From: Vibrionales bacterium SWAT-3
Lineage (GTDB): Bacteria > Pseudomonadota > Gammaproteobacteria > Enterobacterales > Vibrionaceae
DNA: 64,000 nucleotides
Assembly: GCA_000169995.1 (NCBI GenBank)
Contig: AAZW01000017.1
Coordinates: 23,069 to 87,068, forward strand
Reading direction: 5' to 3'
Position 1 is the stretch's first letter; each line of letters begins with the position of its first letter. Under the pieces are notes generated by a model. It saw only the letters and a list, made by a program, of their open reading frames with translations. It was not told where the DNA came from and searched no databases. A program made the position numbers and the translations under genes. Shown here one piece after another: positions 16,915-26,495 of the stretch.

Positions 16915-17679
16915 CTAAATCGCTACACACATCGGCGTATTCGAAATCGGATCGCGGAATACTTTCGCATTTAGGTCAAACACATCATCCAGCAACGCCT
17001 CTGTCATCACCTCGTCGGGCGAGCCTTCTGCCACAACACTACCCTGCTCTAACACCACCAAATGATCGCAGTAACGACACGCTTGATTTAGATCGTGTAG
17101 TACCACTACCACCGTTTTGCCTTTGGCGTTCATTTGTTGCATCAAATTCATTAGCTCCACCTGATGCGACATATCTAAATACGTGGTTGGCTCATCAAGC
17201 ATAACGATGTCCGTATCTTGTGCTATCACCATTGCGATCCACGCTCTTTGCCTTTGTCCCCCTGATAATGATTCTACTGGCTTATCAGCATATTCAAGTA
17301 CGCCTGTATCACGCATCGCTTGCTCAACAATGGTTTGATCGTCTTTTCCTAACTTTCCCCAGTGAGATACATAAGGAGAACGTCCATATTCGACCAATTT
17401 TCTAACGGTAATACCTTCCGGGCTAACTAGGATTTGTGGCAGAAGCGATAAAGAACGTGCAAGCGCTTTATCGCCATAACTTGATAATGGTTTACCTTCA
17501 AACAACACCTCTCCCGACATCGGTTTATTAATTCTTACCAAGGTTTTTAACAAGGTGGATTTACCGCATCCATTAGGGCCAATTAGTGCGGTAATTTTCC
17601 CTTTAGGGATTGAAACCGTGAGGTTTGGGATGATAGTTTGTTTGCCGTACGCGACGGAAAGATTCTGCGTTTTTAGCAT
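16915..17679 (-). CDS. pvuE: Ferric vibrioferrin ABC transporter ATPase
   Basis: 254 residues from the ATG at 17679, preceded by GAGG nine bases upstream; an in-frame TTG at 17688 overlaps pvuD and is less likely. It has all the ABC ATPase motifs: Walker A GPNGCGKST near residue 38, signature LSGGQRQR near 135, Walker B VMLDEPT, and the switch His in VVLHDLNQA. It is of the FecE/FepC class. It energises the inner-membrane uptake of ferric vibrioferrin by PvuCD. Last gene of the operon; the start is two bases after the pvuD stop. Confidence 0.93.
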   Translation of the reverse strand: MLKTQNLSVAYGKQTIIPNLTVSIPKGKITALIGPNGCGKSTLLKTLVRINKPMSGEVLFEGKPLSSYGDKALARSLSLLPQILVSPEGITVRKLVEYGRSPYVSHWGKLGKDDQTIVEQAMRDTGVLEYADKPVESLSGGQRQRAWIAMVIAQDTDIVMLDEPTTYLDMSHQVELMNLMQQMNAKGKTVVVVLHDLNQACRYCDHLVVLEQGSVVAEGSPDEVMTEALLDDVFDLNAKVFRDPISNTPMCVAI

Positions 17680-17681
17680 GG

Positions 17682-18653
17682 TTACCAACCTCGATAACGA
17701 TAAAGAAGAAAAATGAAATAAGGTGCGCCAATCACTGACGTCAGTACGCCGGCAGGCAGTTCGATTGGAGGGTTCAAACCTCGTGCAAGTGCATCTGCGC
17801 AGGTGACTAAGATTGCACCTAACAAAGCAGACGCGGGGATTAGCAACTTGTGATTATGCCCAAACAATAAGCGCGCCAGGTGAGGCGCCAATAGCCCAAC
17901 GAAACTGATTGTCCCGGCTACTGACACGCTGACACTTGCGAGTAACACTGCTGCCAACAATGCGAGAACCTGAATCTGTTTGGGCTTAATACCCAAGGTA
18001 GTCGCACTTTCCTGACCAAGTCCCAACACGTCTAATCGCCAAGCGAGCCATAATGCCATTGGTAATAGTAAAACCAACGCCCCCCAGATAAATGGGACTT
18101 GCTGCCAGTTCCTACCCCAAAGGCTACCTGTGAGCCATACCATGGCTGTATTGATCTCGATAGGGTTAGTGACGAGTAAGAAATCAATACAACTGGCCAG
18201 AAACGCACTTACTGCAATACCAATTAATGCCAGTTTGGCTGGTGTTGGCTTAGACCACGATGCCAATAAGGCAATCAATCCAGCCGCAAAAACACCACCA
18301 AACATCGCAAATATAGGAAGCAAACTCACTGGCGCATTCGGAAACCAAACCAAACTCGCTGTTGCAGCAAGGCCTGCTCCGGCGCTAATTCCCATCAAGT
18401 CAGGAGATGCCAGAGGGTTACGTATTACACCTTGTACTAACACGCCTGAAAGCCCTAACCCTGCACCGACACTGATTGCGAGTAACATACGTGGCAACCG
18501 ATACTGTTGGATAACAAAATCGTCATTAGAAAAAGCGATCAGGTGTTCCATCACTTGAGAAATAGAAAGTGACGCCGCTCCAAAAAACAAGCCAGAAAAG
18601 GCCATCAACATCAGTAGCCCAAGTAACAACAATATCTTCGCATTATGGTGCAT
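17682..18653 (-). CDS. pvuD: Ferric vibrioferrin ABC transporter permease
   Basis: 323 residues of the FecCD/BtuC permease family with about nine to ten membrane helices. Family marks are GLSGVLVQGVIRNPLASPDLMGISAGAG near residue 70 and SVAGTISFVGLLAPHLARLLFG, the cytoplasmic coupling loop to the ATPase. I place the start at the ATG at 18653, which overlaps the pvuC stop by one base (TAATG) and follows GAGGAAG. An upstream in-frame start would add 11 residues with no ribosome site. Pairs with PvuC as a heterodimeric channel. Confidence 0.93.
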   Translation of the reverse strand: MHHNAKILLLLGLLMLMAFSGLFFGAASLSISQVMEHLIAFSNDDFVIQQYRLPRMLLAISVGAGLGLSGVLVQGVIRNPLASPDLMGISAGAGLAATASLVWFPNAPVSLLPIFAMFGGVFAAGLIALLASWSKPTPAKLALIGIAVSAFLASCIDFLLVTNPIEINTAMVWLTGSLWGRNWQQVPFIWGALVLLLPMALWLAWRLDVLGLGQESATTLGIKPKQIQVLALLAAVLLASVSVSVAGTISFVGLLAPHLARLLFGHNHKLLIPASALLGAILVTCADALARGLNPPIELPAGVLTSVIGAPYFIFLLYRYRGW

Positions 18654-19687
18654 TAAGACTTCCTCGTCGCGATAAGAACAAAACAAGGTGTACCCAGTAA
18701 AGCGGTAATGACACCCACAGGCGTTTCTGTCGGAAAAGCAATCGCTCTTGATAACGCGTCAGACCAAGATACCAATGCGGCACCTGCCATCGCGGAAACG
18801 GGAATCAACACATGGTAATTATGCCCAACCATAGGACGAACTAAGTGGGGAATTAGCAATCCGACAAAGCCAATAGGCCCGGCAATAGCGACACTCGCGC
18901 CCGCCAGCAAAACAATGGTCACACTACAAATGAATCGCGTAAGGCGGATGTTGCTGCCTAGCCCAACCGCAACCTCCTCACCAAGCGCCAGTAAATTAAG
19001 GTTGCGCGCCAAGCTAATAGCTAACCCTAGCCCAACAATTATGGGCGGCCACAACATTCGCCATTGTTCATCATCCACGGTAGATAATGAGCCTGTAAGC
19101 CAATGCAGCACGCTATAAGCCATATCGTCGGCAAGAATCAATGCTGCTCGAGTCAACCCAATCAGTAGTGCCGTAATGGCGATGCCCGCTAAAACCAAGC
19201 GCAATGGGTGAGATCGTGCAGAAAAAAAACCACCGAGGATCATCACAGCACCGCCACTTAACAAAGCACCGATAACAGCATTAAGAATGGGATTGAGTTC
19301 ACTGACAATAGGCACGCCTATGGCAGCTAAAGCCATAAAACAGGCTGCACCAGAATTAATACCAAGAATAGAAGGAGATGCGAGTGGGTTTCTTGTTAAG
19401 CCCTGCATCAACAAGCCCGCAACCGCTAAACTCGCTCCAATCAATAACCCAGCATAGGCTCTTGGCGCTCTCAGAGTCGCCAAAATTTGATGAGTCATAT
19501 TGCTCGTATCAAACGTAAACCAATAGCCAACTAAGTCATTAAGAGTCAGAGAAAAGTTGGACCATCCCAGCATCGAAGCCGCATAGCCAGATAACATCAA
19601 ACACAACACTGACAGCGTAAATACAGTGACTCGCCACGGTAATATTGGCAGCTTTCGCTTTCCGCTAGAGATCAATATCGTTCTCAT
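18653..19687 (-). CDS. pvuC: Ferric vibrioferrin ABC transporter permease
   Basis: 344 residues, FecCD family, with the [24 protein letters not shown] block and the coupling loop [21 protein letters not shown]. Paralogue of PvuD. Its ATG overlaps the pvuB stop (ATGA), indicating translational coupling. The N-terminus carries a basic stretch [12 protein letters not shown] before the first helix, consistent with the positive-inside rule. Confidence 0.93.
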   Translation of the reverse strand: MRTILISSGKRKLPILPWRVTVFTLSVLCLMLSGYAASMLGWSNFSLTLNDLVGYWFTFDTSNMTHQILATLRAPRAYAGLLIGASLAVAGLLMQGLTRNPLASPSILGINSGAACFMALAAIGVPIVSELNPILNAVIGALLSGGAVMILGGFFSARSHPLRLVLAGIAITALLIGLTRAALILADDMAYSVLHWLTGSLSTVDDEQWRMLWPPIIVGLGLAISLARNLNLLALGEEVAVGLGSNIRLTRFICSVTIVLLAGASVAIAGPIGFVGLLIPHLVRPMVGHNYHVLIPVSAMAGAALVSWSDALSRAIAFPTETPVGVITALLGTPCFVLIATRKS

Positions 19688-20625
19688 GATCGTTCCAAGA
19701 TCTGCTCTAGATTTTTCGCCATCTCTTCAGCCGCTAGCATGCCTCTATTTAATGACCAAAGTGCTGGTGACACTTCAACAACTTGACTATTTTTTGCCGA
19801 AGTCATTAGGTTGAATAACGGGTTTTTCTCCCAATCGTTGACCACATTAGGATGCGAGTAAGCGCCTAATAGCAGCCAGTCCGGATTGGTTTTTAGCAGC
19901 AACTCAAAGCTTGTTGGCAAATACGCTTTTTCAGTAAGTTCTTTAATCGGGCTCGCAATTCCCAATGTTGTCAGTACTCCTCCTGCATAGGATACTGGAC
20001 CATGAAGCCACATTCCTTTATCCGATACGACAGCAAACTGGACGGTTTGCTTTAAAGAGAAGTGGCTCTTGAAGCCGAGCATCGCTTGATGATGCTGTTG
20101 AATTCGTTGCTCCATATCTGATTGCTTATCAAGAGCAACACCAATTTTGAGCGCTGATTCCAAATTTTCTTGATAAGTTTCGCCTCGGCTTTTTAATAGC
20201 AAAGTCGGTGCAATTCGCTGTAGATCTTGATACACAGCTCGATGACGTTCCGCATCTGCGATGATCAAATCAGGCTTGAGCACAGCAATAGCCTCTAGAC
20301 TAGGTTGAGATCGCATGCCAACAGACTGCCAAGGATCAACCAAGTCTCGTACTGCTGGAATCACTCGTGTCGCATCATTATCGTCGGCTACACCAACGGG
20401 AGAAACGCCTACCGCGGCTAATGCATCAACAAATGAGAATTCCAGCACAACAATACGCTGTGGCGTGGTGTTAATCTCAAACTGACCTTGCTCATCTTGG
20501 ATGACTCTTGTTTTGGCCAAACTCGAAAATGAAATTAAACACATCACCAATGCAGCAAGACTTAACCATAATCTATTCATTGGGCGTAATGTATTCGTTG
20601 AAACTGGTTGAGAGTCGTTTCCCAT
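19684..20625 (-). CDS. pvuB: Ferric vibrioferrin periplasmic binding protein
   Basis: 313 residues, FecB/FhuD-type class III solute-binding protein. After an N-terminal polar region, residues about 17-38 ([21 protein letters not shown]) form a signal peptide. The mature part starts with the family pattern [27 protein letters not shown] and has [14 protein letters not shown] and the C-terminal lobe [15 protein letters not shown]. It delivers ferric vibrioferrin from the outer membrane receptor to PvuCD. The start ATG follows AGAGGA. Confidence 0.92.
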   Translation of the reverse strand: MGNDSQPVSTNTLRPMNRLWLSLAALVMCLISFSSLAKTRVIQDEQGQFEINTTPQRIVVLEFSFVDALAAVGVSPVGVADDNDATRVIPAVRDLVDPWQSVGMRSQPSLEAIAVLKPDLIIADAERHRAVYQDLQRIAPTLLLKSRGETYQENLESALKIGVALDKQSDMEQRIQQHHQAMLGFKSHFSLKQTVQFAVVSDKGMWLHGPVSYAGGVLTTLGIASPIKELTEKAYLPTSFELLLKTNPDWLLLGAYSHPNVVNDWEKNPLFNLMTSAKNSQVVEVSPALWSLNRGMLAAEEMAKNLEQILERS

Positions 20626-20655
20626 ATTAAATTATCCTCTAACGCTAGAACCGTG

Positions 20656-20683
20656 AAAGTCGCCAAGGGTATTGGCGACTTTT
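20656..20683 (-). promoter_or_regulatory. Hairpin between pvuA and pvuB
   Basis: AAAGTCGCCAA (20656-20666) pairs with TTGGCGACTTT (20672-20682), eleven perfect pairs around a five-base loop. On the minus strand, the direction of the operon, the T run after it is short, so it likely attenuates or protects, giving more receptor than transporter mRNA. Confidence 0.6.
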
Positions 20684-20712
20684 ATTCGTTATGATTTTCA
20701 ATTAATTACTTA

Positions 20713-22845
20713 CTAGAACTGGTAATTCAGATCCAAGGTATAAGATCGCCCTGGCGCCGGATAGCGACCAACTGGGCTGGTATCAATGCCTCGGAAGTAA
20801 TAGTCCTCATCAAACAAGTTGTTGACCGCAAAGTTCATACGCAGTTTGCTACTCTCATCCTTGTATAGATCGGAGCCTAAATTGAAGTTCCATACCATAT
20901 AGGCTGGGACTTTGCCCGTCGCGCCGATAGCATCCTCGTCACTCGTGTTCGCATTGTCAGAGTATGACTCGCTGAAGTAATAACCAGACAAGGTGGTGTC
21001 TAGCTTGCTGAATGCGTAGGTCGCATCCCAGCTAAATTGATGTTTAGAGGTGTAAGGCAGTTGATTACCCTTATTTGCACCATCTTCTTCAATCGTCGCG
21101 TCTAGGTAGTTATAGCCCGCCCCTAAGCTCAGAGCCTGAAGAGATTCCAGCGTGTAACGACCGGAAAGCTCAATACCTTGGTGGAGTGTTTTTCCAATAT
21201 TTTCGAAAGTTCCAGTCTCTTTTTGCGGTTGAAGCTGATCTTCAAAATCGATTCGGTAAAGCGATATCTTGAAACTGGTTGAATCTTGGTTGTAGCGAGC
21301 ACCCAGCTCATAACTCCACGCCAGTTCACTGCCCTCTTCACCTTTACCACGAATATAAGCAATTTGTGGTGCACGCAAAGATTTCTGTGCATTGGTATAA
21401 CCTACCCATTGCTCAGTTAGATGGTACGCCACCGTTAAACCAGGCAACCATTCTGTAACTTTGTTGTTTGTCTTTTCCGCCTTACCTAGATCGTAAAATG
21501 CCATATCTATTGATTCATAGCGAATACCTGGTGTTACCTTTAACACATCATTCAACAAGCCAATTTCATTACTGATATAGCCGGCATAAGCGTCGGTGTC
21601 TAAGTGCCAGTCACGTGGGGTCGTTGTCAAACCACCAGCAATCGGCGTTTGAGTAAGCTTGTAATCGATATCTTCGTTGACGTAGCGAGCCCCAACAATT
21701 ACGTTTTGGGTCACTGTATTGCCGTCAAAATAGATCGCGAGTTTAGGCTCTACCCCATACACCTTAAATTCACGTGGTGACGTACGAATATCAGTCGATG
21801 GCTGCGACGGATCAGACCACGCCACATCTTTAGTACTGTTGTAACCCCACTGGAAGAAACGCTCAGAACGATGGCCAAAGGTCAGTACTTCCAGCTCGGC
21901 ACTATCAGCAATATTCAAATCATGTAAATATTTTAAGCTCCAACGCGTCGATTTACCTTGGTACTCATCATAAGGGCGCTTGGATTGTGTACGGTCTTTC
22001 TCGTAATCTTCTGGCGATAAAGCACCCGGCATTTGCGTGTCAGCATCATAACGCTGCACGAAAGCTTGTAGTTCTTGAGTATCACTCAGTAACCACTGTA
22101 ACTTAGCTTGGAAGTTCTTAACGTCTGTATCGGAATGTTCACGGAAACTTTCCCCTTTTAAGAAGTTACCTTCCACTTGAAGTGCCAGCACATCATTCAA
22201 CCAACCACCAGTACGCAGATAAATATCGTTCAACGGGGTATCGCCATCTTCAAAAACGGTTAAGCGATTACTCATTTCCGTTTGCCATTGGTAAGGAATA
22301 GGCTTGGTCACTAAGTTGATCACACCACCCACGTTGTTTGGCCCGTACTGAACCGCCGCACCACCACGCACAATATCAATACGATCAAGCATCGAAAGCG
22401 TCGCAGGGAAGATAGATTGTCCAGTATGACCATAAGGCGCTAGAGTAAGCGGCACACCATCCATTAGAAACTGAGCATGACCACTTCGACTTGCCTTTAA
22501 ACCACGAACTGAGATGTTAGGCAGAACACCTGTGCCCGTTTCATCTTGAACTTTAATACCCGGCACACTTTGAAACGCTGAATCAATCGAAAGCGCACCC
22601 GTTTTTTTGATTTGTTCATTGGTCAAAACGGTACGAGCGCCAGGGTACTCTTTCACGTCCTCGAGCTCTGAGTTACCTATCAAGCTACCGGTAACGACGA
22701 CCGTTTCCATGGTTGTTTTTTGAGCTTCAGACGCTGCAAGTACGCTCATCGAGGTCACGGAAGTGATGGCTATTGCAAGAGCACTTAAGCGCAACTTTTT
22801 GTGCGATTGAGCACAGGGGTTACCATCCAAATTCTGGTAAGGCAT
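20713..22845 (-). CDS. pvuA: TonB-dependent ferric vibrioferrin receptor
   Basis: 710 residues. Signal peptide at about 17-38 (KKLRLSALAIAITSVTSMSVLAA), TonB box-like METVVVTG just after it, plug domain with ALSIDSAFQSVPGIKVQDE and VRGGAAVQYGPNNVGGVINLVTK, then a 22-strand barrel ending in the usual aromatic F (DLNYQF). It imports ferric vibrioferrin across the outer membrane using the TonB-ExbBD motor. Start ATG follows AGGAGA. Assignment as pvuA rests on its position between psuA and pvuB, as in V. parahaemolyticus, and on family membership. Confidence 0.9.
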   Translation of the reverse strand: MPYQNLDGNPCAQSHKKLRLSALAIAITSVTSMSVLAASEAQKTTMETVVVTGSLIGNSELEDVKEYPGARTVLTNEQIKKTGALSIDSAFQSVPGIKVQDETGTGVLPNISVRGLKASRSGHAQFLMDGVPLTLAPYGHTGQSIFPATLSMLDRIDIVRGGAAVQYGPNNVGGVINLVTKPIPYQWQTEMSNRLTVFEDGDTPLNDIYLRTGGWLNDVLALQVEGNFLKGESFREHSDTDVKNFQAKLQWLLSDTQELQAFVQRYDADTQMPGALSPEDYEKDRTQSKRPYDEYQGKSTRWSLKYLHDLNIADSAELEVLTFGHRSERFFQWGYNSTKDVAWSDPSQPSTDIRTSPREFKVYGVEPKLAIYFDGNTVTQNVIVGARYVNEDIDYKLTQTPIAGGLTTTPRDWHLDTDAYAGYISNEIGLLNDVLKVTPGIRYESIDMAFYDLGKAEKTNNKVTEWLPGLTVAYHLTEQWVGYTNAQKSLRAPQIAYIRGKGEEGSELAWSYELGARYNQDSTSFKISLYRIDFEDQLQPQKETGTFENIGKTLHQGIELSGRYTLESLQALSLGAGYNYLDATIEEDGANKGNQLPYTSKHQFSWDATYAFSKLDTTLSGYYFSESYSDNANTSDEDAIGATGKVPAYMVWNFNLGSDLYKDESSKLRMNFAVNNLFDEDYYFRGIDTSPVGRYPAPGRSYTLDLNYQF

Positions 22846-22869
22846 GAAAATCTCCTAAAAAGGCAGGTT

Positions 22870-22950
22870 AAGGTCAAAGGTGCTACCATCGATTCGATAT
22901 GTCCTTTGACCTTTTGGGCTAAACGGCCTCGAAATAAGGCCAAAAGTGAT
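22870..22950 (-). promoter_or_regulatory. Overlapping hairpins between psuA and pvuA
   Basis: Perfect eleven-pair stem AAGGTCAAAGG (22870-22880) with CCTTTGACCTT (22903-22913). The outer part CCTTTTGG of the same arm can also pair with CCAAAAG at about 22941-22947, so two structures compete. This lies in the leader ahead of pvuA on the minus strand and could act as an attenuator between the two receptor genes. Confidence 0.45.
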
Positions 22951-22994
22951 CGCTATTTGCTAGCAAACAAAAGTGTTTATAAAAGATCTTATAT

Positions 22995-25043
22995 TTAGAA
23001 CTGGTAGCCATAGCTGAGCATGAATTCAGCTGGTGCACCGTAACCAACCTGGTTAGTGCCAGACTTACCATTGGTTGTTCCGAGAATGTATTTCTCGTTC
23101 AGCACGTTGTAAGCATTCGCTTGGACTTTGTGACGACCGGTAGTGTACGCCGCCATCAAATCAACCGTGGTGTAATCCCCCAATGCGACGGCTTCGTCAT
23201 TACCCGCATAGCGGTCGCCGACATATTTCACACCGCCACCTAAACGCCAGTTGTCGTCTAGCTGGTAGGTACTCCACAGTGAGAACAAGTGATCAGACAC
23301 GTCGTTAGGTTTCTTGCCTGTCTCTTTGTCTTCAGCATCGAGGAAGCTGTAACCAATCGAAATGTCCCATTGCTCAGAAATCTGACCGCGAGCTTCCAGT
23401 TCAATACCTTGGTGACGCGCTTCGATCTTGTTGATCACATCTCCGTCGGTATTCGTTTCAGGTTGCTCTTGGTCAATTTGGAAAACCGCTGCATTGAGCA
23501 TCAAGGCGTTATCCAATAGGTAGGCTTTTGCACCGACTTCCTTTAGATCGGTATGGAAGAATTCAGCTAATTCAGGTTTGATGTAGATGCCAGCATAAGG
23601 CAGTTGCCACGAACGAGCTAAACTTGCGTACACCGACATATCATTATTGATTCGGTAAACCAAACCACCACGGTAGCTCACCTTGTTATCATCTATGTGC
23701 TCTTTGGCAGATCCTGCCTTTTGTTGTTCCAGTTCCATAGAGTCATAACGGACGTTACCTATTACCGATAGATCGCCAAAGGTATAAACATCTTGAATGT
23801 ACACGCCAGCGGTCGTTGTGGTGTTGTCACGGGAAGGTTTAAAACCCGGATCAGGCGTAGGACCAGTGACGGGGTCATAGATATCTTTTTGAGGTAACTC
23901 TTCGTCGCTAACTAAAGCAGAAGTGAGAGCGATATTGATTTGGTTGTAGTCAGCACCAATCATCATTTGATTAGAATCCGTTTCCCAAACGAGTTCCGAT
24001 TGCAAGGTCGTAGTGGTACGAGGGTCATAGCCGAAGTTGTTGACAGTTTGATCAACCTCGGTCCCCGTAACTACATCGTTACTTTGACGCGTGCCCTTTT
24101 GTTCCAATTCGATATGGTTGTATGCAGCACGGTTGGTCCATGCCCATTCACTATTCAAAAGCCATTCGTAATTGACGCCAACACGAATGCTATCTGACTC
24201 TTGATAATCGTTGGTTCCGCCGTAGAAAGTGCTTTCGGAAACATCGACTGGTTTACCATTTTTGGATGGAACACCACGGTAAGGCACTAATTCTTGGTGA
24301 GCATATTCAACATCGAGATCAATAGTGTGTCCATCAGAAGGCATCACTCGAATCGTTGGGGCAATAAAGAAATCGTTAGAATCCACATGATCGACGTAAG
24401 AATCGGCTTGGCGGTGCTCCACATTGATACGGCCATTAACCTTGTCTGAAAAAGCCATAGAGCTATCAACTTGTCCGACAAACTGGCTGTTGCTGCCCAC
24501 ACCACCATTTATATTGGTGAAGTTTTCACCATTAGCACGCTTTGTGACTAGATTAATGATACCGCCAGCAGAACCTCGACCATAAAGCGCACCAGCCGGG
24601 CCTTTGACAATTTCAACACGCTCAATGTTTGCGAGGCTTCGGTATGACTGTAAGGTCCCATCATCACGCATACCATCACGATACATGTCATTGAGTGAGT
24701 CAAAACCACGGATAACGAACTGGTCTCGGCTACCTTCGCCTAGGGTATTATTGACGCCAGCTACACCATCGAGTGCATCCACTAAACGTACCGCGCCTCG
24801 GTCTTCCATTTCTGTCTTCGTGACCACAGATACTGCTTGTGGTACGTCCAACCATTCAACATCTGTCTTGGTTCCTGACTGAGGCATATGTTCTGCATAT
24901 CCTTCGTATTGGTGACCAATAATTTGCAATGTTTCATCCACTTTGGCTTGTTCTTCAGCCACTGCATTTGGTACGCCAACGACCACCGTCAATGCCCCTC
25001 CAATTGCGAGAGCAAGAGGAGATAAGTTCAATCTGATATCCAT
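22995..25043 (-). CDS. psuA: TonB-dependent siderophore receptor
   Basis: 682 residues. Signal peptide ending near NAVAEEQ (about residue 30), a TonB box-like ETLQIIGH, plug domain with VPQAVSVVTKTEMEDRG, RGFDSLNDMYRDGMRDDG and IERVEIVKGPAGALYGRGSAGGIINLVTK, then a barrel ending in YGYQF. The sequence follows the FhuA/ferrichrome-catecholate receptor subfamily more than PvuA does. In V. parahaemolyticus both PsuA and PvuA take up ferric vibrioferrin. First gene of the minus-strand uptake operon. Confidence 0.9.
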   Translation of the reverse strand: MDIRLNLSPLALAIGGALTVVVGVPNAVAEEQAKVDETLQIIGHQYEGYAEHMPQSGTKTDVEWLDVPQAVSVVTKTEMEDRGAVRLVDALDGVAGVNNTLGEGSRDQFVIRGFDSLNDMYRDGMRDDGTLQSYRSLANIERVEIVKGPAGALYGRGSAGGIINLVTKRANGENFTNINGGVGSNSQFVGQVDSSMAFSDKVNGRINVEHRQADSYVDHVDSNDFFIAPTIRVMPSDGHTIDLDVEYAHQELVPYRGVPSKNGKPVDVSESTFYGGTNDYQESDSIRVGVNYEWLLNSEWAWTNRAAYNHIELEQKGTRQSNDVVTGTEVDQTVNNFGYDPRTTTTLQSELVWETDSNQMMIGADYNQINIALTSALVSDEELPQKDIYDPVTGPTPDPGFKPSRDNTTTTAGVYIQDVYTFGDLSVIGNVRYDSMELEQQKAGSAKEHIDDNKVSYRGGLVYRINNDMSVYASLARSWQLPYAGIYIKPELAEFFHTDLKEVGAKAYLLDNALMLNAAVFQIDQEQPETNTDGDVINKIEARHQGIELEARGQISEQWDISIGYSFLDAEDKETGKKPNDVSDHLFSLWSTYQLDDNWRLGGGVKYVGDRYAGNDEAVALGDYTTVDLMAAYTTGRHKVQANAYNVLNEKYILGTTNGKSGTNQVGYGAPAEFMLSYGYQF

Positions 25044-25085
25044 TTTCTAATTCCGTTTTAATTTATAAATTCTCAACAGCGCGAA

Positions 25086-25174
25086 TTAAAACAAATATCA
25101 TTTATGTTTGCAATATATATTTTTTGATCTATATTTGCCCGGCAATATGCAACTGCACTATTAACACCATTATC
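25086..25174. promoter_or_regulatory. Divergent psuA/pvsA control region with candidate Fur boxes
   Basis: The 240 bases between the two operons hold two Fur-like sequences: a partly palindromic CAAATATCATTTATGTTTG (25092-25110) on the psuA side and a CACCATTATCAATA block ending near 25178 on the pvsA side. By hand each matches the 19-base consensus at only about 11-12 positions. Iron control of both operons by Fur is established for V. parahaemolyticus and expected here; the exact boxes are inference. Confidence 0.55.
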
Positions 25175-25283
25175 AATAAAAACAATAACATAGAAAGAAG
25201 CCTTCCCTAAAAACAAGAAAAAGGCCACTTGAATGCAAGTTGTGAGCAGGTAACAACAACGTTTTATAAATTAGGAAAGCCCA

Positions 25284-26495
25284 ATGAAATCTACGATTAT
25301 TATTGTGAGTCACGTCGTCAATGACGCAGTCACTCACGGCTTCGTACCGACAGCAAAAGCGATGGGGCTTAACGTAATACTGATCACAGATCACAAGCTC
25401 AGCCACCTAAAATTGAGTAACGATGACGAGCGTTTTAGCCCAGACACAATTCTTGAATGTGATGTGTTTAATCCACTTGAACTTATCGAAACCATCACAG
25501 AACAAAACCTGAAACCTAGCGCTATTTTTAGTAACAGTGATCACTTGCAAACCTCTACCGCTATCTGTGCGCAATTCTTCGGCTTACCAGCAAAAGATTG
25601 GACGGTAACGTTGCAAGCAAAGAACAAGCACCTCACTCGCCAAGTTCTGAGCGATAAATATTTACCCAATGTGCAAAGTGAATTGCTCTACCAAGACATA
25701 GACTCTACGTTGAACTTTACGTTTCCTGTCGTCGCTAAACCCAAAGAGGGCGTGGCAAGCATAGACGTCCAGCGTTGTAACTCTAAAACTGAGCTGGAGA
25801 ATTATTGCGAACGCTTTTGGCAGAAACACCCGACGAACCCAATCTTGGTTGAAGATTTTTTGCAGGGCCCACTGATCACCCTTGAAACCTTGGGAGACGG
25901 AGAGAACTTAGCTGCACTTGGTGGGTTTGATGTGGAACTCTCTGAGCCTCCATTCTTTATTGAAACTGCTGCGACTTGGAATGGCGACAACAGCACTCAA
26001 TTCAAAGATGAATGTGTCAGACAGTTGAAGGCATTTGGCGTAGGCTTCGGTGTTTGCCACAGTGAATTCATTATCACAGAGTCAGGCCCTGTATTAGTTG
26101 AAATTAACTATCGCAGTATTGGAGATGGTCGTGAGTTCCTACTCGACAATCTAAGTGGAGGAAAGTGGTTCAGCACCATCTTAAGCCTACACCTCGGCAG
26201 CAAGCTAGCCCCTTCATTCCAAATAAGTGGCAGTGCAAATGTCCACTATGTTGTGGCAAATCAAAGTGGCGTCATCGAGGGGACATCTACATCTTTCATT
26301 CATCAAGATGGCGATATTGTCACGCAGCAGCAGGTACTCAAACACCCGGGTGACGCCTTCCTACAAAGCTTTTCCAACAAAGATTACCTAGCGCGAATTT
26401 CTATAGCCTCACCCTCAGGACAAAGTTTAGATGCTGCTCTTCAACGCACTATTTCTCGATTCAATCTAACGTCAAACAGTGAGGTGAACGCATGA
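25284..26495 (+). CDS. pvsA: Vibrioferrin biosynthesis ATP-grasp ligase
   Basis: 403 residues of the ATP-grasp superfamily: FPVVAKPKEGVASIDVQRC carries the ATP-binding Lys, NPILVEDFLQGPLITLE the second ATP strand, and PVLVEINYRSIGDGREF the metal ligands Glu/Asn. It activates a carboxylate with ATP to form an amide or ester during assembly of vibrioferrin from citrate, alanine, ethanolamine and 2-ketoglutarate. The start follows AGGAAAG; the stop overlaps pvsB by four bases (ATGA). First gene of the synthesis operon. Confidence 0.92.
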   Translation: MKSTIIIVSHVVNDAVTHGFVPTAKAMGLNVILITDHKLSHLKLSNDDERFSPDTILECDVFNPLELIETITEQNLKPSAIFSNSDHLQTSTAICAQFFGLPAKDWTVTLQAKNKHLTRQVLSDKYLPNVQSELLYQDIDSTLNFTFPVVAKPKEGVASIDVQRCNSKTELENYCERFWQKHPTNPILVEDFLQGPLITLETLGDGENLAALGGFDVELSEPPFFIETAATWNGDNSTQFKDECVRQLKAFGVGFGVCHSEFIITESGPVLVEINYRSIGDGREFLLDNLSGGKWFSTILSLHLGSKLAPSFQISGSANVHYVVANQSGVIEGTSTSFIHQDGDIVTQQQVLKHPGDAFLQSFSNKDYLARISIASPSGQSLDAALQRTISRFNLTSNSEVNA

